A stretch of 64,000 nucleotides of DNA from positions 248,001 through 312,000 of the forward strand of contig JAHBXV010000001.1 of the NCBI GenBank assembly GCA_019636285.1. Direction: 5' to 3'. A program made the position numbers and the translations under genes. Shown here piece after piece: positions 34,225 through 42,823 of this stretch. The notes below the pieces were generated by a model, which saw nothing but the letters and a program-made list of their open reading frames with translations, had not been told where the DNA came from and did not search any database. How positions within the stretch are numbered: the stretch's first letter is position 1; each line of letters opens with the position of its first letter. The stretch is from Planctomycetaceae bacterium (lineage in GTDB: Bacteria; Planctomycetota; Planctomycetia; Planctomycetales; Planctomycetaceae).

Positions 34225-36126
34225 ATGGCCGCTAACCCTCCGCGCGAAGTCTCGCCCGCGACCGCGAGCCCCACCGCCGACCAGCGGTTGGAGGGACTCG
34301 CCGAGCTTGTACGCGATGACGTTCCTCCCGCTCGCTTCTTCGCGGAGTTTCTGCAAACCGCCTCGGAACTGGCCCGGGCCGAGTCGGTCCGCCTGTGGCT
34401 GGTCTCTCCCGACCAGTCATTTCGCATCGCGGCCGAACATCCCACTGGCGATTCGGCCCAACCCGCGAACGCCGACCCGAATTCGCTCGCGGAGGTGGCA
34501 CGCTCCGGCCAGGCGATGGTCCGGGCCGGCCCGGACACCACTGGCGATGCGCGACCGCGTCTGCTCTGTCCCGTCATTCACAACCAGCAGACGCTCGCCA
34601 TTTGCGAGTCGATCGCGCCAGAAGGAAGTTCAAGGGCATGGCTCGAAAAGGAAGCCCTCCCCTGGCTGCTGGTTCTGGGCGACCTGGCGGGAGACTATCT
34701 GGCGTGGCAGGAACTCCGGCATCTCCGCGCGGCGTCACGCCAATCGGCGGCGTGGGATCAATGGTCCTGCGATCTTCAGGAGTCACGCGACTGGCTGTCG
34801 GTCGCCGAAGTCATTGCTCAGGACGGTCGCGTCCTGCTCGATGCCGACCGCGTCGCCGTCTTGCGTCGCAAGAATCTGGGTTGGCAAGTTCTCTCCGTAA
34901 GTGGAGTGACCGAGCCGGATCGACAGGCACCGCTTCTCGCGCAACTCGAGCGATTCGCCGCGGCAATGTCGAAAGCGCGCGCCACGAGCTTTGACAGCGA
35001 CCTCACGAGCACGCAAGCTCTTCACGACGCCTGGGACGAATATTGCCGCCAGTCCGGAGCCATTCGCCTGCTCGCTGCCATCTGTCCCGAGATCGGCGAA
35101 TCGAGTGGTTCCCTCCTGGTGACGGCGGAATGGCTGTCATCACCAGTTCCCGACGAAGTCGCCGCTCGGTGGGCACGATTGACTCGTCATGTCAGTCTGA
35201 CCTCTCTTCGCCTGCGAGGTCGTCGCTCGCGAGTCACGCGGGTTGTCGGCCGCTGGCGTCCGTGGGCCATGGCGACGGTGGGAATCGCGGCAATCGTCGC
35301 GATCGCGATGCTGCCGGTCGAATTGAATGTCGTCGCGCACGGCTCGCTGGTTCCGGTGACGCAACAGGATCTGTTCGCTCCACGTGATGGAGTCGTAGTC
35401 GAAACACGGGTCGAACATGGCGACCGCGTCGTCATCGGCCAGCCCATCCTGCGTCTTCGCGATCCTGCCTTGCAGCTCGAACTGGCACGCGTCACCGGCG
35501 AACTTCAGACCGTGCAGTCCCGAATCGACAGCGTGCAGGCGTCGCGCGTCACGAATCCGCTGACGGGAACCGATGGCGTCAATCGCGCGCGGCTGCTCGC
35601 CGCCGAGGAAGAAGAACTGCGGGAACGTCAAAACTCGCTCGCGCGGCAACTTGAACTCCTCCGTGCCGAGGAACAGGAACTCGAAGTCCTGGCCCCCATC
35701 GCGGGAGAAGTCCTCACGTGGGACGTCGGTCGCCGGCTCGACGCGCGGACTGTTTCCCGAGGCCAAGTCCTGCTCACGATTGGTCGAGTCGATGGCGACT
35801 GGATGGCCGATCTGCGAGTCCGCGACCGGGATATCGGACATGTCCTCTCGGCCGATCCCGAGACGATGTCAATCAGCTTCGTGCGAACCGCCGACCCCGG
35901 CCGACCCGTATCTGCCCGTTTGCGCCGTGTCTCGGATGTCATCGAGACGGGCCCGGAAGGGCCGGCCTTGTCGCTGGAAGCCGATTTTCAGAACAGTGAT
36001 TTCCAGCCCACCGCCGGAGCACGCGTCATTGGGCGCATTTCCTGCGGCCGGACGACGCTCGCATACGCGTGGTTGCGCGACCTGATCGAATCCGTTCGCC
36101 TCTGGGGTTGGAGCTGGCTCGGCTAG
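34225..36126 (+). CDS. GAF-domain/HlyD fusion membrane adaptor
   Basis: 633 residues. Residues 1-330 look cytoplasmic, with two GAF-like segments (about 30-160 and 180-310; ESVRLWLVSPDQSF, GRVLLDADRVAVLRR). A transmembrane helix lies at about 347-365 (PWAMATVGIAAIVAIAML). The rest is an HlyD-type adaptor: first biotinyl-lipoyl half (VTQQDLFAPRDGVVVETRV, EHGDRVVIGQPILRLRD), a coiled-coil hairpin (residues about 425-490), the second half (LEVLAPIAGEVLTWDVG) and a beta-barrel. The coupling of a cytoplasmic sensor to a periplasmic adaptor suggests ligand-regulated secretion with the divergent TolC homologue. The ribosome site is weak. Confidence 0.82.
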   Translation: MAANPPREVSPATASPTADQRLEGLAELVRDDVPPARFFAEFLQTASELARAESVRLWLVSPDQSFRIAAEHPTGDSAQPANADPNSLAEVARSGQAMVRAGPDTTGDARPRLLCPVIHNQQTLAICESIAPEGSSRAWLEKEALPWLLVLGDLAGDYLAWQELRHLRAASRQSAAWDQWSCDLQESRDWLSVAEVIAQDGRVLLDADRVAVLRRKNLGWQVLSVSGVTEPDRQAPLLAQLERFAAAMSKARATSFDSDLTSTQALHDAWDEYCRQSGAIRLLAAICPEIGESSGSLLVTAEWLSSPVPDEVAARWARLTRHVSLTSLRLRGRRSRVTRVVGRWRPWAMATVGIAAIVAIAMLPVELNVVAHGSLVPVTQQDLFAPRDGVVVETRVEHGDRVVIGQPILRLRDPALQLELARVTGELQTVQSRIDSVQASRVTNPLTGTDGVNRARLLAAEEEELRERQNSLARQLELLRAEEQELEVLAPIAGEVLTWDVGRRLDARTVSRGQVLLTIGRVDGDWMADLRVRDRDIGHVLSADPETMSISFVRTADPGRPVSARLRRVSDVIETGPEGPALSLEADFQNSDFQPTAGARVIGRISCGRTTLAYAWLRDLIESVRLWGWSWLG

Positions 36127-36140
36127 TCCCGATTATTCAA

Positions 36141-36199
36141 TAACCCGAAGCGTCAGCGAGGGCATTCCTCTTCTCTCCCTCGCTAACGCTTCGAGGTTA
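36141..36199. repeat. Long palindrome, TAACCCGA family, copy 1 (convergent junction)
   Basis: Left arm TAACCCGAAGCGTCAGCGAG (36141-36160, continuing GG) pairs with the right arm ending AACGCTTCGAGGTTA (36177-36199) around a 14-nt loop. It fills the gap between the 3' ends of the GAF-HlyD and propeller genes and so can terminate both transcripts. It is the same family as 40045, a type widely dispersed in planctomycetes. Confidence 0.7.
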
Positions 36200-36246
36200 G
36201 AACGCCAACAAGCTCGTTTGCGGTTCCGACTTTCGCGACTCCAGAA

Positions 36247-37611
36247 CTATTTATCCTTGCGATCAATCCGGTAGACGTGCGTCTCGGATCGCAGGATCAG
36301 GGCATCACCGGCAACAGCCGGCGAGGCATTGAAGAAGCCTTCGAGCTTACTTTCCCCGACCAGTTCAAATTCCCGCGCGGCTTTGAAGACGGGGACGCTT
36401 CCCGACTGCGACACGCCATGGATCAGCCCGTTCGCAAGAATGGGTGATGCCCAGTAGTCGCCGCCCAGGCGCGTTGTCCAGAGCGCTTCCCCCGTCTTGG
36501 CGTCCAGGCAGGAGGCCACGCTGCTGTCGTTAATGAAGAACAACAGATCGTCCGCCAGCAGGAACGACGGCCGCTTCGGGGTCCCCTTCCCCGTGCGCCA
36601 CGCAATCTGCTCGGTCAGGTCGCCCAGACCATTCGGTCGCACGGCGACCAGAGGATCCTTGCCGTCCGCCGCGCTGAGGTAAACCAGGCCATTTCCCATC
36701 ACCGGTCGGCTGGCAGCGTTCATCCCGCCGTGTGTCACCTTCCAGATCGTTTCGCCGGTCAGCGGATCGTAGGCAATAGTGGCCGAGGCAAACGGGCTGA
36801 TAAGTTGCGTGCGGCCATCGATCTCGAACAGCGATGGTGTCGAATACGCCTTGCGATGGTCGCCATCGAGCGTCCCGAAATCGACATCGCGATCCTTCTT
36901 CCACACCGTGGCACCGGTCTTCTTGTCGAGAGCGGCCAGGTACTGGTAATCGAATCCATCCATTGTTAGATACAGCAGGTCGCCATAAACCACCGGCGAT
37001 GAGCCCGCGCCGCGAAAATGATCGCAGGGAAGATCATTCCGTTTCCACAACACGTCCCCCGTCGACGTGTCGAGACAAGCCGTCCCGTTGCTGCCGAAAT
37101 GGACATAGACCCGTCCGGCCTCGATGTACGGCGTGGGCGAAGCATAACTGTTCGTCGGATGCACGAACTGCGGACTGTAAACCTCGAACAAGACCACATC
37201 GTGCAGCACGGCTCCCGATGCCAGATCGAGACAGACCACTGACAAACGAACCGGCTTTTCGAGTTTCTCCTGACCTTCGTCCAGATTTTGAAGCTGAGGT
37301 GCATTCGTCAGCCAGACCTGGTTTCCCCAGATGACGGGCGACGACCACGCTCGTCCCGCGACCGGAACTTTCCAGGTGATCTCGGGTGAGCCTTCGCCAA
37401 ACGTCACCGGCAATTTTGTCGACAGTGACGTGCCATCACCCCGCGGCCCGCGAAACTGATTCCAGGGAGCGTCCTCCGCGACCAGCGCTGCACTTTGCAG
37501 GAAAGCCATCGCCGCCCAGACGAATGCCATTTGAGACGCGGACAAAGTCCAACGAGTCCGTTTCCAAATGAAGCCGGCTTCGTGCGACAAACGGCAATTC
37601 GAATGAACCAT
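36247..37611 (-). CDS. Secreted PQQ-binding-like beta-propeller repeat protein
   Basis: 454 residues from the ATG at 37611, preferred for its AGGAA 7 nt upstream; an internal ATG at 37530 would start closer to the signal peptide (MAFVWAAMAFLQSAALVAED) but has no ribosome site. The mature start APWNQFRGPRGDGTS is the common opening of this planctomycete family. Blades include ACLDTSTGDVLWKRNDLP, AALDKKTGATVWKKD and SCLDAKTGEALWTTRL. No dehydrogenase-specific residues identified. It is paralogous to 12443 and 50674. Function unknown, periplasmic. Confidence 0.88.
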   Translation of the reverse strand: MVHSNCRLSHEAGFIWKRTRWTLSASQMAFVWAAMAFLQSAALVAEDAPWNQFRGPRGDGTSLSTKLPVTFGEGSPEITWKVPVAGRAWSSPVIWGNQVWLTNAPQLQNLDEGQEKLEKPVRLSVVCLDLASGAVLHDVVLFEVYSPQFVHPTNSYASPTPYIEAGRVYVHFGSNGTACLDTSTGDVLWKRNDLPCDHFRGAGSSPVVYGDLLYLTMDGFDYQYLAALDKKTGATVWKKDRDVDFGTLDGDHRKAYSTPSLFEIDGRTQLISPFASATIAYDPLTGETIWKVTHGGMNAASRPVMGNGLVYLSAADGKDPLVAVRPNGLGDLTEQIAWRTGKGTPKRPSFLLADDLLFFINDSSVASCLDAKTGEALWTTRLGGDYWASPILANGLIHGVSQSGSVPVFKAAREFELVGESKLEGFFNASPAVAGDALILRSETHVYRIDRKDK

Positions 37612-37719
37612 GGCGGATTCCTGGCAGGAGCGTTGGGAGGGCACGAGCGTGGATCATTCCGAACGGAGCCGATTTCAGGGCTATAAAGACTCAGGTCCCG
37701 TCCGTTCAGTCTCATTCGC

Positions 37720-37749
37720 ATCCGCCACACCAGCGCTGGCGGGGCGGAT
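37720..37749 (-). terminator. GC-rich hairpin downstream of the small membrane protein gene
   Basis: Imperfect arms ATCCGCC... and ...GGGCGGAT enclose the perfect core CCAGCGCTGG. It lies about 60 nt past the stop of the small membrane protein gene on the minus strand. No T-run, so only a weak terminator call. Confidence 0.3.
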
Positions 37750-37810
37750 TCATTCAGAATAGCCGACCGGCTGGGGGGAGCCAACTGCCTGCGAACCCAA
37801 TTCAGCTCAA

Positions 37811-38107
37811 TCAGTCCTTCGGCCGATTGGTCCGCCACCACACCCAGGCTCCCAGCCCGAACACTCCCAAAAGACCGCCGCACGAAAATTTCCAGACGGC
37901 CAGCCACCAGGGCCGCCACCACGCGCCGGTCTGCAATTCGATCACTTCACTGATCGCCATGAGCAGCAGCAACAGTATGGCCCAGCCTGATAGCGTACGG
38001 AGCCCTCGCGGCGTCCGGCAGCGCTGAGCCCAGAGAAAGACTGCCAAGCCGGTCCACCAGACGGCCTCGACACCATTGAATATGGCGACATAGTCGAAGC
38101 TATCCAT
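37811..38107 (-). CDS. Small membrane protein of unknown function
   Basis: 98 residues from the ATG at 38107 (MDSFDYVAIFNGVEAVWW); an earlier in-frame ATG at 38191 is possible but adds a charged stretch. Three hydrophobic helices are visible: VEAVWWTGLAVFLWA, GWAILLLLLMAISEV and VWKFSCGGLLGVFGLGAWVWW, ending in a positive tail (RTNRPKD). It is Trp-rich. I do not recognise a family. It lies between the propeller protein and the YTV-like secreted protein, all on the minus strand. Confidence 0.6.
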   Translation of the reverse strand: MDSFDYVAIFNGVEAVWWTGLAVFLWAQRCRTPRGLRTLSGWAILLLLLMAISEVIELQTGAWWRPWWLAVWKFSCGGLLGVFGLGAWVWWRTNRPKD

Positions 38108-38210
38108 ATTCTTTCTGGCTCCAGCAAACGACGAAGGACGCCGGAGAGCATCCAGCGTCCTTCTCGGAATTTCCACGAGATCGATCACCACGCGGCGACC
38201 AGGGATTCGA

Positions 38211-39317
38211 TCAGCGCGTCTTGGCCAGCGAAATCTCTGGCAATTCTGGGCCCGTTGAATTCGTCGCGGTGGCGGAATTCCAGCGACTCACGGCAACGGC
38301 CGTCGGCGTGGATGTCCGGCGGACCGGAACGATCACTTCGACATCGGTGACCCGACCGCTTTCCGCCGCGCCTTGATCGGGCGAGAACGAGGTCTTCTTG
38401 GCGGGGACCGGCGTGGGAGCAATCGCGTTGCGGCTGCGGTCGGGATCGGATCGATCGAGCAGATCGCCGTTGGCCGAGCGAATCGGCCCGTTCTCCGGAA
38501 TCGGCGCCAGAACCGTGCGGGGAGCACCGTAACCATACGGGAAGAACGCCGACTGCGTACCGCCCACTCCATAGGGGGCCATGACCGTCTGCGTGCCGAT
38601 CGGAACCGTCCGCATGACGGTCACGGGTTGCAGAGCGGTCACTTCGGTGTCTTCGTAACGGACCGAGTTAACGGCCACCTGACGGGTCTTGTTCTCGGCC
38701 ACCCAGTTGGTGACGTTGTACGCGACTTCGCGTTGCGTCTGGATGGCGACCTTCCGCGTGGTGGGGATCGTCTGCGCGACCGTTCGCGGCACGTACTGCC
38801 GATTGGCGGTATAGGCCGGCGTGAACGCCGACGTGATTTCGTGGCGAGTGCGATTCATCCAGCCCATGAACCCCGGACGGCCATCGACCTGGCAGGGCGA
38901 CAGCTTGCAGTTCGGCTGGTACTGAGTCACCCAGTAACCAGCGTCGCGATAGACCGTCTGGCATTCCTGAACGTCCTGGTACGTGACGGTCGGAATCATC
39001 GCCTTGCGGGTCTCGGTGACCGGGCGATATTCGACGTAGTCTTCACTCACGTACTTCGTCTCGACGACAGGCTTTTTGACGACCTGCTTGACCTGCTGGT
39101 ATTCCGTCACCGGCACGGTCTGGTAGCAGGTCTGAACGACCGGTTGGGCACACGCCGTTGTCATGGGTGCGGCCGAAACCGTCATCGCCTGCTGTGACGA
39201 GCAATTGCACTCGCGCCCCATGGCGAAAGGGAACCATTGAGCCGAGGCGGAATTCGCTCCGACCAGGACAACCACGGCACACCACGCGGGTGCCATCCGT
39301 TGCACGAACGAAAACAT
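38211..39317 (-). CDS. Secreted repetitive protein with YTV-like Thr/Val/Tyr repeats (envelope candidate)
   Basis: 368 residues from the ATG at 39317, which has a strong AGGAAG 7 nt upstream. The signal peptide is MAPAWCAVVVLVGANSASAQ. The body is made of short alternating beta-like repeats rich in T, V, Y and charged residues (TVPVTEYQQVKQVVKKPVVE, SEDYVEYRPVTETRKAM), with scattered cysteines at the start (ECNCSS). This resembles the YTV-type domains reported in planctomycete cell-wall proteins, but the match is by eye. The C-terminal third is low-complexity and probably disordered. Role inferred as structural. Confidence 0.6.
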   Translation of the reverse strand: MFSFVQRMAPAWCAVVVLVGANSASAQWFPFAMGRECNCSSQQAMTVSAAPMTTACAQPVVQTCYQTVPVTEYQQVKQVVKKPVVETKYVSEDYVEYRPVTETRKAMIPTVTYQDVQECQTVYRDAGYWVTQYQPNCKLSPCQVDGRPGFMGWMNRTRHEITSAFTPAYTANRQYVPRTVAQTIPTTRKVAIQTQREVAYNVTNWVAENKTRQVAVNSVRYEDTEVTALQPVTVMRTVPIGTQTVMAPYGVGGTQSAFFPYGYGAPRTVLAPIPENGPIRSANGDLLDRSDPDRSRNAIAPTPVPAKKTSFSPDQGAAESGRVTDVEVIVPVRRTSTPTAVAVSRWNSATATNSTGPELPEISLAKTR

Positions 39318-39772
39318 GGGCAGCTTCCTGCTGAACGAGGAACGAACGTCGCCGAAGGGTTTTTTCACGAAGGGAGAGTTGGCCGCCGTCAAGAGCCCGC
39401 TGACGACTCAGCCACTTCGAATGGCCGGGTTTTAGGAGAATCCCAAAAATCGGTCAAGATCGCGGCAGGAATTGCCGACAGGCCCCCAAGTCAGGCATTT
39501 CCTGCCGTCACGAGGACTCGGCAGCATCGATTTAGCCGGAACATCCGCGCCGCCATGTAAAGGCCGCCGAAACTTCGGGAAATTCCCGTTCCTTTTGCCA
39601 AATCCCGACCGCTCGCGGCAATTCCTTGACCGAGATTTTCAAAGTCGGACCCGTTGCCACGCGGAAATCCGCAAAAGCGTGACAGCTTCGGCAAGTTCCG
39701 CCGCTCGTCTCCGTCCGTCACGGGCTCGTCTCATCACGGCCGCTCATCGCTGCCACCTTTCGGGGCCAATTC
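39318..39772. other. Intergenic region with a 9-bp inverted repeat
   Basis: 455 nt between divergent genes and no credible coding frame. CGGCAGGAA and TTCCTGCCG near 39463-39508 are perfect complements about 27 nt apart and could be an operator or stem for either gene. Nothing else recognised. Confidence 0.45.
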
Positions 39773-40006
39773 ATGTCCAAGCAGTACTTCACGCACCAGC
39801 CGCATTCGATGGACGAACGGTTTGAGCGTGCCCTGTTCCTGGGGCTGCTGGACCGTGGACGACGGCTGCAATGGACGGTCCGGGACGGCGAGGTCGAACT
39901 GCGCGGCCACGTGCGGAGCTACTACGAAAAGCAGCTCGCGCAGGAATCGCTCGCCGGTGTTCCAGGCGTCGAACGCGTTCGTAATCAGCTCGTCGTCGAA
40001 CGATAG
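39773..40006 (+). CDS. Small BON-domain protein
   Basis: 77 residues. The BON pattern is complete: DERFERALFLGLLDRGRRLQ, WTVRDGEVELRGHVRSYYEK, and LAGVPGVERVRNQLVVE. BON domains bind phospholipid or similar surfaces and are common in osmotic-shock and envelope proteins. No signal peptide is visible, so this one may be cytoplasmic or use another route. It stands alone and converges on the next gene across a long palindrome. Confidence 0.8.
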   Translation: MSKQYFTHQPHSMDERFERALFLGLLDRGRRLQWTVRDGEVELRGHVRSYYEKQLAQESLAGVPGVERVRNQLVVER

Positions 40007-40044
40007 ACGACTGATCTCTTCTTTGTTCCCAGACACAAGTGCAA

Positions 40045-40104
40045 GTAACCCGACGCGTGAGAGAGGGAGAACCCGTTCTCTCCCTCGCTCACGCGTCGGG
40101 TTAC
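40045..40104. repeat. Long palindrome, TAACCCGA family, copy 2 (convergent junction)
   Basis: Arms of 28 and 30 nt (GTAACCCGACGCGTGAG at the left tip, matching CTCACGCGTCGGGTTAC at the right tip) with a 2-nt bulge and a loop of only two bases. It lies between the 3' ends of the BON gene and the next minus-strand gene. Its accidental translation yields NPTRERGR-type peptides, a known source of false genes in planctomycetes. Confidence 0.75.
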
Positions 40105-40118
40105 GTGAAGATTCCGGG

Positions 40119-41699
40119 CTAACGTCCAGCGTTTCCGAACCGCAGCACGCGCAGCTCTTTGGAATCGCGCCCCTGCTCCAGAACAATAATCAGGCGTGAC
40201 TGGTTCTGTCGGCCAAACTGCCAGACTTCCGTCACCCCACGCCCGCCGATCACTCGGGTTCGTGACTGTGGCGCACCCAGAATGTCTTCCAGCGCGCGGG
40301 CAGTCATGCCAACCGCAATCGGGCTCTCCGGCATGGTTCCCGAACGTGCAAGCGGCGCTGCGGGCATTTCGGTCGGGCTTGAAGATCGCGACTTGATCCA
40401 CGAGGCGCCAATGCGCTGGTAACCCAATTCCGCGAGTCGTTGGCGAGCCGATTCCCCGCCTTCCGGTAGTTCGGCAACGGCCGTCAACTGGCGCACGGCC
40501 GCAGGCTCGTCATTGAGGAGTCGCAGGTAATCATCCGCGATTTCCAGACTGCTCGCGATGTTGTCCGGGGTCAATCGTTTTGCCCGCGCGACAACCCAGC
40601 GGCGAAGGAGCACGGGAACTTCGCCTCCGCGCTCGCGTTGCTTCAGTGTCTCACCCAGTTCCATGATTTCCGGGCGCGTCATCGTCTCGACGTGAGACAT
40701 CCGGTAGTCTAGAAACTTGGTCTCCTGCTCCTCGGCTCGTTCGGGGAAATCGGGCAGCTCTTGACGAAATCGCTTCGCGAGCGACTGTCCCGTCGATCCA
40801 TCGGAACGTCCGTCTCGCAAGATTCTCTCGGTTTGAACTTCGGCCACCAGGAACCGCTGAAGCGCCAGTCGGCGTTCCAAATCGGCCTGCTGAAATTCTG
40901 CGATCGACTGTTTCGCCACCCCCGCCAGACTTTCTCGAAGTTCCTCGGTCAGCGGCTTTTCCGCTCCTGGGAGGCGTTCTTTCAATTGCTTCAGAAACGC
41001 ATCCAATTCCTGGGTCGTGGTGTCGGCGTTCGCGCGCAGTCGATCCCATTCCAGCCGATCGGCCAGATGCTCCAGTTCCGCGAGAATGGATTCGGGCATG
41101 CCAAACTCCGCGGCCCGCGATACCAGCCGCCGATGTCCCGGAATGTCATCCTCCTTCAGACCGCGCCGCTCGAGTTGAATCGCCGAGCGATAGGCCGAAC
41201 GCGCCAGTTCGAGCAGTTCCCCATCTTCATAGAACTCCCCGCGATCGCGAGCCCAGTCTCCTAGCTTCACCCACTCATCGGGATTCTCGCGATCGATTTT
41301 CGTCTGGCGATCGCGAAAGACGCTGGCATCGTTGGGGACGGCACGAATCGAACTCGCCACGAACGAAATGCGATTCCCCGTTCCCTCGATTTTTCCCTCG
41401 GCCTCCACATTGACCGTGTTTCCCAGGCGTCGCACGTCGTCCTCGGGACACCGAAACGGAATCTCGCAATGGACGAGCCGGCAAACGTTTCCGCCGGCGG
41501 AGAGCAGTCTCCCTTCGACGCGCAAGGTCACGTCGCTGAAGCGCGCCACGTTCTTGCGAATGGCGTTCAACTGCCGAACATCCAGCGTTGCCGCTTCGGC
41601 AAGCGAACACGACAGGACGGCCAGTCCGAAGATCCCAATCATGGCGGCTCGCTGGAAGCCCGGCATCGCAGTCGTGCGATGATCGCGCATGGACATCAT
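40119..41699 (-). CDS. Large secreted protein of unknown function, coupled to the zinc-ribbon membrane protein
   Basis: 526 residues from the ATG at 41699, which overlaps the upstream gene's stop (ATGA). The signal peptide is AAMIGIFGLAVLSCSLAEA. An N-terminal beta region follows (RFSDVTLRVEGRLLSAGGNV, TVNVEAEGKIEGTGNRISF), then a long helical region, then a small C-terminal domain (IAVGMTARALEDILGAPQSR, GVTEVWQFGRQNQSRLIIV) resembling the SmpA/OmlA or BamE-like beta unit that senses outer-membrane context. The family is not recognised. It is probably periplasmic and works with its coupled neighbour. Confidence 0.65.
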   Translation of the reverse strand: MMSMRDHRTTAMPGFQRAAMIGIFGLAVLSCSLAEAATLDVRQLNAIRKNVARFSDVTLRVEGRLLSAGGNVCRLVHCEIPFRCPEDDVRRLGNTVNVEAEGKIEGTGNRISFVASSIRAVPNDASVFRDRQTKIDRENPDEWVKLGDWARDRGEFYEDGELLELARSAYRSAIQLERRGLKEDDIPGHRRLVSRAAEFGMPESILAELEHLADRLEWDRLRANADTTTQELDAFLKQLKERLPGAEKPLTEELRESLAGVAKQSIAEFQQADLERRLALQRFLVAEVQTERILRDGRSDGSTGQSLAKRFRQELPDFPERAEEQETKFLDYRMSHVETMTRPEIMELGETLKQRERGGEVPVLLRRWVVARAKRLTPDNIASSLEIADDYLRLLNDEPAAVRQLTAVAELPEGGESARQRLAELGYQRIGASWIKSRSSSPTEMPAAPLARSGTMPESPIAVGMTARALEDILGAPQSRTRVIGGRGVTEVWQFGRQNQSRLIIVLEQGRDSKELRVLRFGNAGR

Positions 41700-42823
41700 G
41701 GCACCTCCGCGGCGCGCTGAATGCGGGCGAGTTGCTGTTCGAGGACGCCGCGAGTCGGTGGATCGACTTCCCCGGAAAAGCCCGTCATCAGGTGTTGGTA
41801 AACCGTCACCGAAGTCCACGGAAACGCCGAATCGCGCCGAAACTCGAATACCAACGGATGGCCGGGCTCATCCGGGCGATGAATTCGTTCCAACTGAGCC
41901 GCCACGATCGATCGGCCAATGGTCGCCGCCGGACTTTCGGAGTCGCCAACCTGATCGGAAAACGACAATCGCGCCATGCGCGTGCCGTCTTTGAGCGGAA
42001 TCTCCAGCGACCAGTCCGACGTCAGGGCATTGTCGGCAGGAATGTCGAGCAGACACCACTGGCCGCGGTGGACTCTTTCGAACGTGGCCAGGACGTCATC
42101 GTTGGCGCCGGCTGACTCGTCGATCAGTTCGATGAGCGCCGTCGGCAGCAGGTCGCCCGCCGCGACGGACTCGCGATACCGCTGCCGCACCATGGCCGCA
42201 TCGTTGTCGGTTCTTCCAAGGACGTCGAGCGAACGAACGGCCGTGGCCAATGACCGCCGCGCTTCGGAGAAGCGGCCATCCTCAAGGGCAGCCAGACCGG
42301 CGTCGATCGCCGGCTGTAACTGGTTTCGAGCCGATTCCAGTCGATACCGTCCCGCAATCCCCCAGGCAGCCCCGAGGAGCGTCACGAAGATCAGCGCCAG
42401 TCCCAGCCGCAGCGGCGTCACGAGACGCCGTGGCGGAGAGTCGGGAAACCCCTTCGCCTGCGAGATAGGGGGCGGGACGGCTGCTCGCCCTTTCGACCGG
42501 TCGGAGGGCGCGGCGGGGCGATCGATCGTTCCCGAACTCGATTTCCGCCGCGTGGTCGACCGGACGAGTTCCGACGCCTCGTCTTCCGACTCCACTGGCT
42601 GAACCGGCCGGGAAGATCGGGTCGGTGTCGGCACGACCGTCGGATACGGATCGCGGGGAAGGATAAAATAGGCCGTCTGACAGGCCGTGCAGATGCCCCG
42701 ACGAAACGTGGACTCCCGCAAGCCGCGAACGACGGCTCCGCAGTCACATTCCAGCTCAAAAACGACCGGTTCGGCCGTTTCCGACTTTTTGCCCATGGAA
42801 GCCTTGGCAAACCAGCGGGCCAT
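41696..42823 (-). CDS. Membrane protein with N-terminal zinc-ribbon-like motif, unknown function
   Basis: 375 residues from the ATG at 42823 (AGGGA 9 nt upstream). Near the start CDCG and CTAC, 21 residues apart (ECDCGAVVRGL ... GICTACQTAYFI), form a probable zinc ribbon. A Pro/Ser-rich linker leads to one transmembrane helix (LGLALIFVTLLGAAWGIAG). The outer part has a helical repeat (AALEDGRFSEARRSLATAV) and a beta domain. It is translationally coupled to the secreted protein that follows. Family not recognised; a planctomycete envelope function is a guess. Confidence 0.65.
   Translation of the reverse strand: MARWFAKASMGKKSETAEPVVFELECDCGAVVRGLRESTFRRGICTACQTAYFILPRDPYPTVVPTPTRSSRPVQPVESEDEASELVRSTTRRKSSSGTIDRPAAPSDRSKGRAAVPPPISQAKGFPDSPPRRLVTPLRLGLALIFVTLLGAAWGIAGRYRLESARNQLQPAIDAGLAALEDGRFSEARRSLATAVRSLDVLGRTDNDAAMVRQRYRESVAAGDLLPTALIELIDESAGANDDVLATFERVHRGQWCLLDIPADNALTSDWSLEIPLKDGTRMARLSFSDQVGDSESPAATIGRSIVAAQLERIHRPDEPGHPLVFEFRRDSAFPWTSVTVYQHLMTGFSGEVDPPTRGVLEQQLARIQRAAEVP

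Noticed and set aside
39734-40186. 150-codon frame with NPTRERGRERVLPLSRVGL
   Set aside because: Produced by translating the palindrome at 40045 and the reverse of the BON gene; a known false-gene pattern.
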